A DNA stretch of 64,000 bases from Actinomycetota bacterium (GCA_009885805.1 VFJZ01000003.1:62001-126000); one strand, 5' to 3'. Counted from the stretch's first letter, positions 32,454-40,942 are shown. Notes: generated by a model not told the origin, from the sequence alone. Made by a program: numbers and translations.

Positions 32454-33029
32454 GTGCTCACAAGGATGAGGAAACGCCTGAGCTACGCCAACGTCATGGC
32501 GAGCGCCGCGGTGTTCATCGCGCTCGGCGGCGTGGGGTACGCCGCGGCGGCGAAGAACTCGGTCATCTCGACCTCGATCAAGAACGGCCAGGTCAAGAAC
32601 CTCGACCTGGCGAACAACGCGGTCACGGCCGCGAAGATCCGCGACGGGAACGTCGGGTCGGCGGATATCGCTGACGCGTCGGTCGCACGCTCGGACCTGG
32701 CTGCCGGCGTTGCCGGCCTGCGGGCGTACGGCCTGATCAGCGGCGCCGATGGGTCGGCTTCGCTCGCGAAGGGGATCGTCAGCGTCAACAAGCCGGCGGC
32801 GAACGTGTTCTGCGTTGCCTTCGATCCATCGCTCGGGATCGGGGAAACGTCGCTGATCGTCCCGATCCAGAACACGCTCAACACGCCGGGCGGTGAACTC
32901 GGAACGACGCGTTTCGAGGTCCGCTTCGACAGTCCGCCGACGTTCTGCGCGGCGGGTGCCGCGACGGTCATCGTCTATGACTCGGCGTTCGGGCCCCGCA
33001 CGAACTCGTTCTTCCTGCTCGTCCCGTAG
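32454..33029 (+). CDS. Exported protein, RLSYAN/ALGG leader family (paralog 1)
   Basis: Protein of 191 residues. Residues 5-30 (MRKRLSYANVMASAAVFIAL, then GGVGYAA) form a signal peptide or membrane anchor. A low-complexity linker follows with KNSVISTSIKNGQVKNLDLA and NNAVTAAKIRDGNVGSADIA, the pentapeptide-like 'NGxVxxxxIxD' repeats typical of this family. The C-terminal half is beta-rich with two Cys (FCVAF, FCAAG). The family is abundant in Thermoleophilia and its function is unknown, probably at the cell surface. GTG start with a good ribosome binding site (AGGAGGAACGAC). Confidence 0.75.
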   Translation: MLTRMRKRLSYANVMASAAVFIALGGVGYAAAAKNSVISTSIKNGQVKNLDLANNAVTAAKIRDGNVGSADIADASVARSDLAAGVAGLRAYGLISGADGSASLAKGIVSVNKPAANVFCVAFDPSLGIGETSLIVPIQNTLNTPGGELGTTRFEVRFDSPPTFCAAGAATVIVYDSAFGPRTNSFFLLVP

Positions 33030-33055
33030 GCATCGCCGATCTTCGCGACGGGGCC

Positions 33056-33117
33056 GTAAGGACTCCTCCGCGTCCGGGTTGTTCCTCCAGAAGGCCACCG
33101 AGTAGCCTTCCCAGGAA
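33056..33117 (+). promoter_or_regulatory. Promoter region of exported paralog 2
   Basis: Repeats GTAAGGACTC (33056-33065, 81 bases before the start), a TAGCCT -10-like box (33103-33108) and the TTCCCAGGAA palindrome (33108-33117), in the same order as before paralog 1. Duplication of the whole unit and a common regulator are inferred. Confidence 0.5.
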
Positions 33118-33136
33118 CCCCGGATCGGAGGATGTC

Positions 33137-33910
33137 ATGTCGAAGAGCATCAGGAAGCGCCTGAGCTACGCAAACCTCGTTGCGAGCCTCGCGCTGTTCG
33201 TCGCGCTTGGCGGCGTCTCGTACGCCGCGGTCGCGGCGAAGAACTCGGTGCGCTCGAGTTCGATCAGGAACGGCGAGGTCAAGGCCGCCGACATCAAGAA
33301 CGCCGCCGTTACGTCGGCGAAGATCCGCGACGGCCACGTCGCCGCCGCTGACGTCAATGCGACGTTCCGGGCGGATCTCGATGATGCGTCGACGCTCGGC
33401 GGCCTGTCGGCGGCGCAGCTGATCGCCGCCGCCGGCGGCAAGTATCTCGAGGCGGGTCAGGCGGCGGGTGACGTCAGCATCGAGACGCTGACCGAGCAGA
33501 CGCTCGTCACGCTGAATCTTCCCGAGGCCGGGAAGTACCTGATCCAGGCCCGGATGCCCGTCACGTGCACGTACGACGGGAGTGATCCGACCAATGCCAC
33601 CATCGATCCAGCGATCGCCCTGCAGCCGTGGATCGTCGCCGAGGCCCACCTGTACGTCGGTGCGACCCTGGCGGAGTCGATCACCCAGACGTGCGAGGCC
33701 GAGGCCGGCCAGTTGATCTTCATCGTCCCGATCACGTTCGGCAAGCGGGTCGTCGAGATCAGCCGGATGGTCGAGGTGAACGCCCCGACGGTGATCCAGT
33801 TGCGTGGGCTGGCCGATGCCAGCTTCTTCTTCTCCGAGTTCCCCGCCGCCGGTCGCATCAACGCGACGGCGCAGAACTCGAAGCTCCAGGCGGTGACGGT
33901 TCGCACCTGA
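33137..33910 (+). CDS. Exported protein, RLSYAN/ALGG leader family (paralog 2)
   Basis: Protein of 257 residues with the same leader as its neighbour (IRKRLSYANLVASLALFVAL, then GGVSYAA) and the same repeats (SIRNGEVKAADIKNAAVTSA, then KIRDGHVAAADV). After residue 75 it diverges: LGGLSAAQLIAAAGGKYLEA, then a beta-rich domain with two Cys that resembles a jelly-roll or TNF-like surface domain. ATG at 33137 has a GGAGG ribosome binding site. A strong hairpin follows 6 bases after the stop. Confidence 0.75.
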   Translation: MSKSIRKRLSYANLVASLALFVALGGVSYAAVAAKNSVRSSSIRNGEVKAADIKNAAVTSAKIRDGHVAAADVNATFRADLDDASTLGGLSAAQLIAAAGGKYLEAGQAAGDVSIETLTEQTLVTLNLPEAGKYLIQARMPVTCTYDGSDPTNATIDPAIALQPWIVAEAHLYVGATLAESITQTCEAEAGQLIFIVPITFGKRVVEISRMVEVNAPTVIQLRGLADASFFFSEFPAAGRINATAQNSKLQAVTVRT

Positions 33911-33916
33911 TCGACG

Positions 33917-33950
33917 GGGTGGCGGCGCGGCTACGGCCGCGCCGCCACCC
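33917..33950. terminator. Convergent hairpin terminator
   Basis: A perfect 15-bp stem, GGGTGGCGGCGCGGC with its complement, around a TACG tetraloop. It lies between the exported-protein gene and the EamA transporter gene and contains the transporter stop codon, so it can serve both strands. Confidence 0.75.
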
Positions 33951-34809
33951 GCTCGCTCAGCAGCACGGCGACGAGGATCAGCGCGCCGCCGACGACGTGG
34001 CGCGCGTAGGGCGCGTCGCCGAGCACGATCCACGCGGTCGCGACGCCGACCACCGGCAGCAGGTACATCGAGACGGCGAGACGGCTGGCGGGCGCCCTTG
34101 CGAGGACGCTGGACATCAGCCAGTAGCCGATCGCCGAGCCGGCTCCGATCACGATCGCCCCGGTCACCGCGCCAGCGGTGACCTCGCCGCGGAGTATGCC
34201 GCGGTCGGCGACATCCAGGACCATCGCCGGCACAGCGATGGCGGCAGCGCCGATCTGGACGACCGCGGCGACGGCCAGGCTGTCCGCGCCGGGCGCGATC
34301 TGGCGGATCCGGGCGGCGTACACCGAGAAGACGGCGACGCCGGCGACCATGGCCGTGACGGCCAGGATCGGCACGGACGCCAGCGGCTCGGTCAGCGCGC
34401 CCGAGGCGACGGCGCTGCCTCCGAAACCGATCGCGAGCGCCGCCAGCGCCGCCCTGCCCGGACGTTCGCGGGCGACGAACGCCGCGGCGGCGGCGATCCC
34501 CGGCCCCTCCAGCGCGAACACCAGCACGGTCAGGGTGGGCGAGGAGCGGTCGACGCCGTACGCCATCAGCAGCGCCATCAGGCCGACGCCGTACGCGCCG
34601 GCAAACAGCAACGGTCCCCGATTGGCGCGGACGCTCGCCAGGCGGCCACGGGCGATGACGATCAGCAGCGCGGCGGCGAGCGTGAACCGGATCGCGTTGG
34701 TGGTGGCGATGCCGAACGAGCCGACGGCAGCCTCGTAGGCCGTGAAGCTGGTGCCGAAGTAGAGGACGATCAGCGCCAGCGCGCCGCGGATCTTCCACTC
34801 CTGCGTCAG
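33931..34809 (-). CDS. EamA-family (DMT superfamily) transporter
   Basis: Integral membrane protein of about 292 residues with roughly ten hydrophobic segments in two EamA repeats (first from ALALIVLYFGTSFTAYEAAV, second from VTGAIVIGAGSAIGYWLM). Members export amino acids, amines or other small metabolites. The start is uncertain: no ATG is close, and a CTG at 34809 that overlaps the upstream stop (CTGA) fits the hydrophobic start TQEWKIRGALALIVLY best. It would be co-transcribed with the beta-lactamase-fold gene. Confidence 0.78.
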   Translation of the reverse strand: MTQEWKIRGALALIVLYFGTSFTAYEAAVGSFGIATTNAIRFTLAAALLIVIARGRLASVRANRGPLLFAGAYGVGLMALLMAYGVDRSSPTLTVLVFALEGPGIAAAAAFVARERPGRAALAALAIGFGGSAVASGALTEPLASVPILAVTAMVAGVAVFSVYAARIRQIAPGADSLAVAAVVQIGAAAIAVPAMVLDVADRGILRGEVTAGAVTGAIVIGAGSAIGYWLMSSVLARAPASRLAVSMYLLPVVGVATAWIVLGDAPYARHVVGGALILVAVLLSERVAARP

Positions 34810-35648
34810 ATCGGCAGCCCCAACAGCTCGGCGCAGATCGCGGCCCCGGTCGCCGCGACCGCGAGGTTGCCCTCGTTGTCGATCGTCTCCGCCAGGTCGG
34901 CGCCCTCGTTCGTGTACACCGAGACGCAGACCGTGCCGTGGCCACGGCGGCGGACGATCGCCGCGTCGTTGCGAATGCCGTCCAGTTCGCCGGTCTTGTT
35001 GCCGACGACCAGCTCGGGATCGCGGCCCGGATGCCACTGGTCGTAGGGGTTGTCACCGAGGCCGCGCGCGATCTGGTCGCGGTAGTGCTGGCGGCGGAGC
35101 ATCCCCTCCAGTTCGGCCGCGAGCGGGAGGTCGCCGCGGACGATCCGGCGCAGGAGATCGGTCGTCTCGCGCGGGGTCGAGACGCCGATTGCGCCGTCGA
35201 CATCGTTCGTGATGCGGGCGAAGTCGACCGGGCCGGGCAGGCGCGTCTCCGGGTAGCCGAGCGCGTCGATCCACGCGTTCAGCGGCTCGGCGCCGCCACA
35301 GCGCTCGAGCACGGCGTTCGTCGCCGCGTTGTCGGAGACGACGATCGTCAGCTCGCAGAGGTCGCGGAGCGTGAAGCGGTCGGCGTCGAGGTGCTTCAGG
35401 ATGCCGCCGCCGGTGACGCGCTCGCCACGCGTCGGGATGCCGATCTCCTCGTCGAGCGACGCATCGCCGTGTGCGACCAGGTGGAGCGCGTACGCGACCA
35501 GCGCGACCTTGATCACGCTCGCGGTGCCGAATCGCTCGTCCGCCCGGTTCGAGATCGTGCGTCCGTCCTCGACGTGGACGGCGTGCCAGCCGATGCGGCC
35601 GGAGAAGCCGCGCTCGATCGCGGCGAGGCGTTCGGACGCGATCGTCAC
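34806..35648 (-). CDS. Class A beta-lactamase-fold serine hydrolase
   Basis: Protein of 280 residues with all three active-site motifs of class A beta-lactamases: SVIK (Ser44, Lys47), SDN (residues 105-107) and KTG in VVGNKTGELDG. There is no signal peptide, so it would stay in the cytosol, and antibiotic resistance is therefore unlikely. A penicillin-binding-like peptidase or esterase acting on a metabolite is equally possible. ATG overlaps the SDR stop upstream (ATGA) and the end overlaps the transporter start. Confidence 0.82.
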   Translation of the reverse strand: MTIASERLAAIERGFSGRIGWHAVHVEDGRTISNRADERFGTASVIKVALVAYALHLVAHGDASLDEEIGIPTRGERVTGGGILKHLDADRFTLRDLCELTIVVSDNAATNAVLERCGGAEPLNAWIDALGYPETRLPGPVDFARITNDVDGAIGVSTPRETTDLLRRIVRGDLPLAAELEGMLRRQHYRDQIARGLGDNPYDQWHPGRDPELVVGNKTGELDGIRNDAAIVRRRGHGTVCVSVYTNEGADLAETIDNEGNLAVAATGAAICAELLGLPI

Positions 35649-36421
35649 CGGGCGGTGAAGCCGCCGTCGACGGGAAGTGCGATGCCCGTCACCCAGGCGG
35701 CGTCGTCGGACGCGAGGAAGGCAGCTGCGCCGGCCACGTCCGATGGCTCGCCGAGGCGCGGCAACGCGCCGAGCCCGGTCAGGTGGGCGACGCGCTCGGG
35801 GTCCTCCAGCGACTCGCGGTTCATGACGGTGCGGATGTAGCCGGGGTTGATCGCGTTGACGGTGATCGAGTGCGGGCCGACCTGCCGCGCGAGTACCCGC
35901 ACCAGCCCCATCACGGCGTGCTTCGCCATCACGTAGTCCGGCGCGGCCTCGATGCCGGCGAGCCCCGCAATCGAGCTGAGGACGATGATCCGCCCGCCCT
36001 CGCCCTGCTCGATCAGCTGCCGTGCCGCCGCCCGGCAGGTGCGCCAGACGCCGTGCTGGTTGACCTCGACGACCCGCGCGTAGCTGTCGAACGGCTCGTC
36101 GACGAGGTCGTGCCGGAGCGGCGCGATGCCGGCGTTGGCGACGGCGATGTCGAGCCGGCCGAACTCCCTTACGGCTGCGGCGACTGCCGCGGTGATCTGC
36201 TCGTCGCTGCTGACGTCGCAGTGCACGTAGGCGGCGCGGCCGCCGGAGGCGACGATCCGCTCGTGCGTCGGCACGGCGTCGTCGAAGCCGCGCGGGTCGG
36301 GATCTGGCCTCACGTCGGAGCAGAGCACCGCCGCGCCCTCGGCGGCGAATCGCAGCGCCATCGCACGACCGTTGCCGGAGGAGGAGCCCGTGATCCAGGC
36401 GACGCGTCCGTCGAGTCTCAT
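35645..36421 (-). CDS. SDR-family oxidoreductase
   Basis: Classical short-chain dehydrogenase of 258 residues. The cofactor motif is TGSSSGNGRA, unusual in having SSSGNG rather than GxxxGIG. NAG is in VANAGIAPL; the catalytic Ser and YxxxK are in LSSIAGLAG and YVMAK; and PVDGGFTAR ends the chain as usual. The acidic residue after strand 2 (CSDVRPDPD) suggests NAD. First gene of a three-gene operon and divergent from aconitase X. Confidence 0.85.
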   Translation of the reverse strand: MRLDGRVAWITGSSSGNGRAMALRFAAEGAAVLCSDVRPDPDPRGFDDAVPTHERIVASGGRAAYVHCDVSSDEQITAAVAAAVREFGRLDIAVANAGIAPLRHDLVDEPFDSYARVVEVNQHGVWRTCRAAARQLIEQGEGGRIIVLSSIAGLAGIEAAPDYVMAKHAVMGLVRVLARQVGPHSITVNAINPGYIRTVMNRESLEDPERVAHLTGLGALPRLGEPSDVAGAAAFLASDDAAWVTGIALPVDGGFTAR

Positions 36422-36485
36422 CGGCGCGAGATCATCGCACACGGCTTTGCCGCACCGTCGCGCGTTCGCTGGGAGAATCCACTCG

Positions 36486-37754
36486 ATGAGCGCTGACCTC
36501 GCCCTCACGGACGCCGAGCAATCGATGCTGTCCGGCGACGACGGGCCGGCGATCGCCCTCGCCATGCGCATGGTTACGGGCGTCGCGCGCGCGACGCGCG
36601 CGCCCCGGCTGCTCGAGATCACGGGCGCCCACATCGATAGCGTCGTCTACTACGGCCAGGCCGGCCTCGACTTCGGCGAGCGGATGGTCGAGTTGGGCGG
36701 CCGGGTGCGCGTGCCGACGACGCTCAACATCGGCCTGATCGATCTCCTTCACCCCGAGCTCTCGCAGTTCGACGCGGCGACGACCGACGCCGCTCGCCGC
36801 CAGATGCAGGCGTACGTGACCCTCGGCGGCCGGCCGACGTTCACCTGCGCGCCGTACCAGCTCGCGTTCCAGCGCCCCGGGCTCGGCGAACAGGTGGCGT
36901 GGGCGGAGTCGAACGCGATCGTCTTCTGCAACTCGGTTCTCGGCGCACGCACCAATCGCTACGGCGACTTCATCGACATCTCCGCCGCCATCACCGGGCG
37001 TGTGCCGGACGCCGGGCTGCACCGGACGGAGAACCGCCGCGCGCGCGTGGTCTTCGACGTTTCCGCGCTCTCCGCGGCGCTGCTCGCGAGCGACGTCCTC
37101 TACCCGGTGCTCGGGCTGATCGTCGGCTCGGAGACCGGCGAGGACATCCCCGTCATCGTCGGCCTGTCGCCCCGGACGCACGAGGACCGTCTGAAGGCGA
37201 TCGGCGCCGCCGCGGCCTCGAGCGGCGCGGTCGCGCTGTTCCACGCCGTCGGCTCGACCCCCGAGGCACCGACGCTGGAGGCGGCGCTCCAGGGTGGCGC
37301 GCCCGATCGCACCGTCGTCGTCAGCGCGGATCGGCTGCGCTCCGCGCGCGACAGCCTCGGCACCGCCGGCGCCGGAGCGGCGCTGCAGGCCGTCTGCGTC
37401 GGCACCCCGCACGCCTCACGGGACGAGCTGCGCCGCATTCTCGCGGCCCTCGACGGCGCTCGCGTCCGCACCCCGCTCTACGTCAACACCGCCCGCGACA
37501 TCCTCAGCGAGCTCGACCCGACCGGAGAGGCCGCCGCGCTGCGCGCTGCGGGCGTCGTGATCGTCACCGACACCTGTACGTACGTGACGCCGCTGATCCG
37601 CGAGATCCGCGGGCTCGTGATGACGTCGAGCGCGAAGTGGGCGTACTACGGGCCGGGCAACGTCGGTGTCGATGTCGCCTTCGGCGGTCTCGAGGAGTGC
37701 GTCGCCAGTGCGATCGCGGGAGAGGTGGTGCGCGATGACGGCATCTGGCGCTGA
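36486..37754 (+). CDS. acnX: Aconitase X catalytic (large) subunit
   Basis: Protein of 422 residues of the AcnX (DUF521) family. The N-terminal LTDAEQSMLSGDDGPAIALAM and PTTLNIGLIDLLHPE are characteristic, and Fe-S Cys candidates are in TFTCAPYQL, VFCNSVLGARTNRYGD and VTDTCTYVTPLI. Known bacterial members dehydrate cis-3-hydroxy-L-proline; archaeal ones dehydrate phosphomevalonate. This is the two-gene form; many bacterial enzymes are fused. ATG at 36486 is preceded by GAGAAT seven bases upstream, a weak -10 box. The end overlaps the small subunit by 20 bases. Confidence 0.87.
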   Translation: MSADLALTDAEQSMLSGDDGPAIALAMRMVTGVARATRAPRLLEITGAHIDSVVYYGQAGLDFGERMVELGGRVRVPTTLNIGLIDLLHPELSQFDAATTDAARRQMQAYVTLGGRPTFTCAPYQLAFQRPGLGEQVAWAESNAIVFCNSVLGARTNRYGDFIDISAAITGRVPDAGLHRTENRRARVVFDVSALSAALLASDVLYPVLGLIVGSETGEDIPVIVGLSPRTHEDRLKAIGAAAASSGAVALFHAVGSTPEAPTLEAALQGGAPDRTVVVSADRLRSARDSLGTAGAGAALQAVCVGTPHASRDELRRILAALDGARVRTPLYVNTARDILSELDPTGEAAALRAAGVVIVTDTCTYVTPLIREIRGLVMTSSAKWAYYGPGNVGVDVAFGGLEECVASAIAGEVVRDDGIWR

Positions 37755-38208
37755 GGCGATCGCCACCGGCCGCGCGCTCCACCCGGGGCGCGGCGCGGGT
37801 GTCGCCCTGCCGATCGGCCCGCTCTCCTTCTGGGGCGGCGTCGACTGGAAGGACGGCCGCATCATCGACGGCCACCACGAACGGCACGGCACCACGGTCG
37901 CCGGCCGCGTGCTCGTCATGCCGCACGGGCGCGGGTCGTCGTCGGCCGCCGTCGTCCTCGCCGAGACGGTGCGAAACGGCGCCGGCCCCGTCGCCGTCGT
38001 CACGCGCTCGACCGACCTGATCCTCCTCGTCGGCGCGATGGCCGCGGTCGAGCTGTACGGCATCTCCTGTCCGATCCTCGAGCTCGAGCATGACGCCTTC
38101 GAGCGGCTGGCCGCGCTCGGGGAGATACCGCTGGTCGTCGAGTGCGAGGGTGAGGTCGGCTACGTACACTCGCCGGCGTCGACCGCGATCGTCGCGCCGG
38201 AGATGTAG
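37735..38208 (+). CDS. Aconitase X small (swivel) subunit
   Basis: Protein of 157 residues of the DUF126 family, the swivelling domain of aconitase X. The LPIGPLSFWGGVDWKDGRII and MPHGRGSSSAAVVLAE stretches are typical; the Ser run after HGRG is the substrate-binding position. It overlaps the large subunit gene and forms the active enzyme with it. Its last 49 bases overlap the end of a convergent SDR gene. Confidence 0.87.
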   Translation: MTASGAEAIATGRALHPGRGAGVALPIGPLSFWGGVDWKDGRIIDGHHERHGTTVAGRVLVMPHGRGSSSAAVVLAETVRNGAGPVAVVTRSTDLILLVGAMAAVELYGISCPILELEHDAFERLAALGEIPLVVECEGEVGYVHSPASTAIVAPEM

Positions 38209-38882
38209 CTCGCCAGGTCCGAGGCGAGGAAGGCGAACACGCGGGCGACCTCGTCCGGTGTCGCCGCCACGCCCGTCGGCACCGTCCGCATGATGCCGTC
38301 GCGCACCCGCTCGCGTGTCGTGCCGCGCTCCAGCGCGTAGCCCTCCTGCAGGGCGTCCTGCATCTGCGTGTCGACGATCGCTGGCGCGACGCAGGCGACA
38401 CGGATGCGGCGCGGCGCGAGTTCCTTCGCGAGCGTCTCCACCAGCCCGACGACGGCGAACTTCGACGCGCAGTAGGCGCCGAGCTCCGCAAAGCCGTGGC
38501 GCCCGGCCTGCGAGGCCGTCGCGAGGATCACACCGCCCTGCTCCAGGCGCCGCGCCGCCTCCCGCATCGTCAGGAAGACGCCGACGAGGTTGACGTCGAG
38601 GACGCGGCGGAAGTCGGCCAGCGTTTCGTCGGCCAGCGCCCGCGTGCGGACGATGCCGGCGTTCGCGACGACCGTGTCGAGGCCGCCCAGGCGGGCGGCC
38701 GCCGCCTCGAAGACGGCAGTGACGGCCGCCTCGTCCGTCACGTCGCAGTGCAGCTCGGCGCCGTCGAGGTCGCAGCCGATCGCCGTCGCGCCCTCGGCGC
38801 GGAAGCGCTCGACCGTCGCCAGGCCGATGCCTCGCCCCGCGCCGGTGACGAGCGCGCGGCGCCCGGCGAGCAGGGCCGCCAT
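38160..38882 (-). CDS. SDR-family oxidoreductase
   Basis: Short-chain dehydrogenase of 240 residues, last of three in tandem. Motifs: VTGAGRGIGLAT, VANAGIV, ATASQAGRHG with the catalytic Ser and YCASK, and AVDAGECT at the end in place of the usual VDGG. CDLDGAELHCD after strand 2 suggests NAD. It starts at an ATG that shares a base with the previous stop. With its two neighbours it probably oxidises sugar- or polyol-type alcohols; nothing fixes the substrate. Confidence 0.85.
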   Translation of the reverse strand: MAALLAGRRALVTGAGRGIGLATVERFRAEGATAIGCDLDGAELHCDVTDEAAVTAVFEAAAARLGGLDTVVANAGIVRTRALADETLADFRRVLDVNLVGVFLTMREAARRLEQGGVILATASQAGRHGFAELGAYCASKFAVVGLVETLAKELAPRRIRVACVAPAIVDTQMQDALQEGYALERGTTRERVRDGIMRTVPTGVAATPDEVARVFAFLASDLASYISGATIAVDAGECT

Positions 38883-39604
38883 CAGCTGGCTGGCGGCAGG
38901 ATCATCGCGGCGCCGTTCGCACCGTCGATCCGGATCGTCGCGCCCGAGACGTGCCGTGCCTCGTCGCTGCACAGCCAGGCGACGGCGTTGGCGATGTCGG
39001 CGCCGCTCGGGAACGTGCCGCTGCGGGTCGGCTTCCACGTGGCTGGGTCGTCGCCGGCCATGCCGGGCAGGGTGTTCGTCGGGCAGAGCGCGTTGGCGCG
39101 GATGCCGTCGCGAGCGAGCTCGGCCCCGAACAGCTCGGCCAGCATCGCGGAGCCGGCCTTCGCCACGGAGTAGGCGGGCAGGCGGTGCGAGCCACGAATC
39201 GCGCACTCGCTGGAGATGACGACGATCGAGCCTCCGCCTGCGGCTCGCAGCGCCGCGATCGCCGCGCGGCCGGTGCGGAACGGGTTCGTCAGGTGCACCT
39301 CGAACAGGTTGCGGAGGACCTCCTCCGATGCCTCGGCGATCGGCCCGTGAACCAGATGCCCGGCATTCACGACGACGGCATCGAGGCGTCCGAGGATCGC
39401 CACGGCGCGCTCGACGGCCGCGTCGCTCGCCGCGCGATCGCGGGCGTCGGCCGCGATGAAGGTCGCACCGGTCGCCGCTGCAACGGCGGCACCGCGGTCG
39501 GCGTCGCGCCCGGTGAAGCAGACGCCGTAGCCGTCTGCGGCGAGGCGCTCCACGCACGCTCTGCCGATGCCGGCGGTGCCGCCGGTGACGAAGGCCCCCT
39601 TCAT
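38882..39604 (-). CDS. SDR-family oxidoreductase
   Basis: Short-chain dehydrogenase of 240 residues, middle of a set of three. Motifs: VTGGTAGIGRAC, VVNAGHLVHG, ISSECAIRG with the catalytic Ser, YSVAK and RIDGANG. FTGRDADRG after strand 2 has the Arg typical of NADP use. It resembles the third enzyme of the set in the GxPGMxGDD..TWKPTRSG stretch near the C-terminus, so the two arose by duplication and may act on related substrates. Confidence 0.86.
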   Translation of the reverse strand: MKGAFVTGGTAGIGRACVERLAADGYGVCFTGRDADRGAAVAAATGATFIAADARDRAASDAAVERAVAILGRLDAVVVNAGHLVHGPIAEASEEVLRNLFEVHLTNPFRTGRAAIAALRAAGGGSIVVISSECAIRGSHRLPAYSVAKAGSAMLAELFGAELARDGIRANALCPTNTLPGMAGDDPATWKPTRSGTFPSGADIANAVAWLCSDEARHVSGATIRIDGANGAAMILPPAS

Positions 39605-40371
39605 CGCGACGCCTCCGCCCAGACCGTGTTCGCGCGCAGCGCCGCCTTCATGCCGCCGTCGATCAGCAGCTCCGTACCGTTCGTGGAGCGCGCGTCGTCC
39701 GAGACGAGGAAGGCGATCGCGGCCGCGATCTCGTCGGCGTGGACGGTGATGCCGGTCGGCGGTTTCGTCCAGGTCGAGACGTCCGGCAAGGCGGCGCGGT
39801 CACCGACGCCGGTGACCATGCCGGGGGCGGTATCGCCGGGGCAGACGGCGTTGACGCGGATGCCGCGCGGCCCGAGTTCGACCGCGAGCATTCTCGTGAG
39901 CATGTGGACGGCGCGTTTCGTGACGCAGTAGGCGGCGATCTCGATTTCCCCCCAGACGGAGCCGTCGGAGCCGATCAGCACCACTGACGAACCGGCGCCG
40001 AGGTGCGGGAGGGCTGCCTGCACGTAGAGGATCGGTGCCAGCAGGTTCGTCTCGAGGAGGGCGTCCCACGCCGCGTCGGTCGTCTCGCCGAGCGGCCCGT
40101 GGTGCAGGACGCCGGCGTTCGGCACGAGGATGTCGAGGCCGCCGAGCGCGTCGACGGCAGCGGCCACCGAGCGGCGGATCGCGGCCGGGTCGCGGACGTC
40201 GGCGGTGATGAACGTCGCGCCCGTCTCCTCGGCGATGCCGCCGGCGCGCTGCGGGTCGCGCCCCGTGAACGCGACCCGGGCGCCCTCCGCGACGAGTCGT
40301 CGGACCGCCGCGGCGCCGATCCCGGAGGTGCCGCCCGTCACGAGCGCACGGCGATGTTCCAGCCTGTTCAT
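39601..40371 (-). CDS. SDR-family oxidoreductase
   Basis: Short-chain dehydrogenase of 256 residues, first of the three-gene set. Motifs: VTGGTSGIGAAA, VPNAGVLHHG (NAG), IGSDGSVWG with the active Ser, YCVTK and LLIDGGMKAA. FTGRDPQRA suggests NADP. Its substrate-loop DTAPGMVTGVGDRAA, followed by STWTKPPTG, parallels that of the next gene. The ATG at 40371 is divergent from a membrane protein gene over a gap of only 25 bases. Confidence 0.86.
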   Translation of the reverse strand: MNRLEHRRALVTGGTSGIGAAAVRRLVAEGARVAFTGRDPQRAGGIAEETGATFITADVRDPAAIRRSVAAAVDALGGLDILVPNAGVLHHGPLGETTDAAWDALLETNLLAPILYVQAALPHLGAGSSVVLIGSDGSVWGEIEIAAYCVTKRAVHMLTRMLAVELGPRGIRVNAVCPGDTAPGMVTGVGDRAALPDVSTWTKPPTGITVHADEIAAAIAFLVSDDARSTNGTELLIDGGMKAALRANTVWAEASR

Positions 40372-40383
40372 GGCGCGAGAACG

Positions 40384-40389
40384 TACCAT
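40384..40389 (+). promoter_or_regulatory. -10 box of the membrane protein gene
   Basis: TACCAT seven bases before the ATG at 40397. This supports that ATG over the one at 40388, which lies inside the box. Confidence 0.42.
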
Positions 40390-40396
40390 GGCGCGT

Positions 40397-40942
40397 ATGG
40401 CCGCCGCCGGCGCAGCGCGCACACCGGGTCCCGTCGGAGCGGCGCTGACGGCGGCGGCGCCGATCGCCGTCGCGGCGCTGGCGCTGGCGCGGGTGTTCGG
40501 CGCGGACGATCCCCTCCTCCAGCGGGCTGGCGCGGCGGTCCTGATCGGCGCGGTCGCCGCGCTGCTGGTGCCGACCTGGACCGGTGCGCCGCGACGCCGG
40601 ACGCTCGTCCTCGGCGTGCTGCTGGCCGCCGTCGGTGTGCTCGCGCCGACGTCGCTCGCGGCGTTGCTCGTGATCGCAGCTGCGCTCCGGATCGGCCGTG
40701 ACGTCGCCGGCTGGGGCGGGCTGATCGCGGTCGGCTGTCTCGCCGGCGCTCACGCCGCCGGGCTACTCGTCCACGGTGTCGACGCCGTCGCCCCGGCCGC
40801 AGTCGCGGGCCTCCTGGGCATCTTCGCCTTCGGACTGGCCGAGCCGGAGCAGGGCGCGTGGTGTGCGTGCGAGTGGTCGAAGAAGTCGGTGGTCGCCGGG
40901 CTCGACACGTGGTTCCTGGCACGCGATGCGCGTCGTCGCTGA
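40397..40942 (+). CDS. Membrane protein, unknown function
   Basis: Protein of 181 residues with five or six hydrophobic stretches (AALTAAAPIAVAALALARVF, LQRAGAAVLIGAVAALLVP, TLVLGVLLAAVGVLAPTSLA, GLIAVGCLAGAHAAGLLV, AVAGLLGIFAFGLA), so an integral membrane protein. The C-terminal tail WCACEWSKKSVVAGLDTWFL is soluble and has two Cys. No family recognised. Its end overlaps the start of the arrestin-like gene by 17 bases, which suggests joint expression. Confidence 0.62.
   Translation: MAAAGAARTPGPVGAALTAAAPIAVAALALARVFGADDPLLQRAGAAVLIGAVAALLVPTWTGAPRRRTLVLGVLLAAVGVLAPTSLAALLVIAAALRIGRDVAGWGGLIAVGCLAGAHAAGLLVHGVDAVAPAAVAGLLGIFAFGLAEPEQGAWCACEWSKKSVVAGLDTWFLARDARRR

Noticed and set aside
32208-33098. 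A minus-strand frame covering the interval before the exported paralog
   Set aside because: It has no recognisable motif and most of it is antisense to the exported protein, so the 32.2-32.4 kb interval was called gene-free.
34806-35648. Antibiotic-resistance beta-lactamase
   Set aside because: The motifs are present, but there is no signal peptide and the gene sits in an operon with an SDR and a transporter; resistance cannot be claimed.
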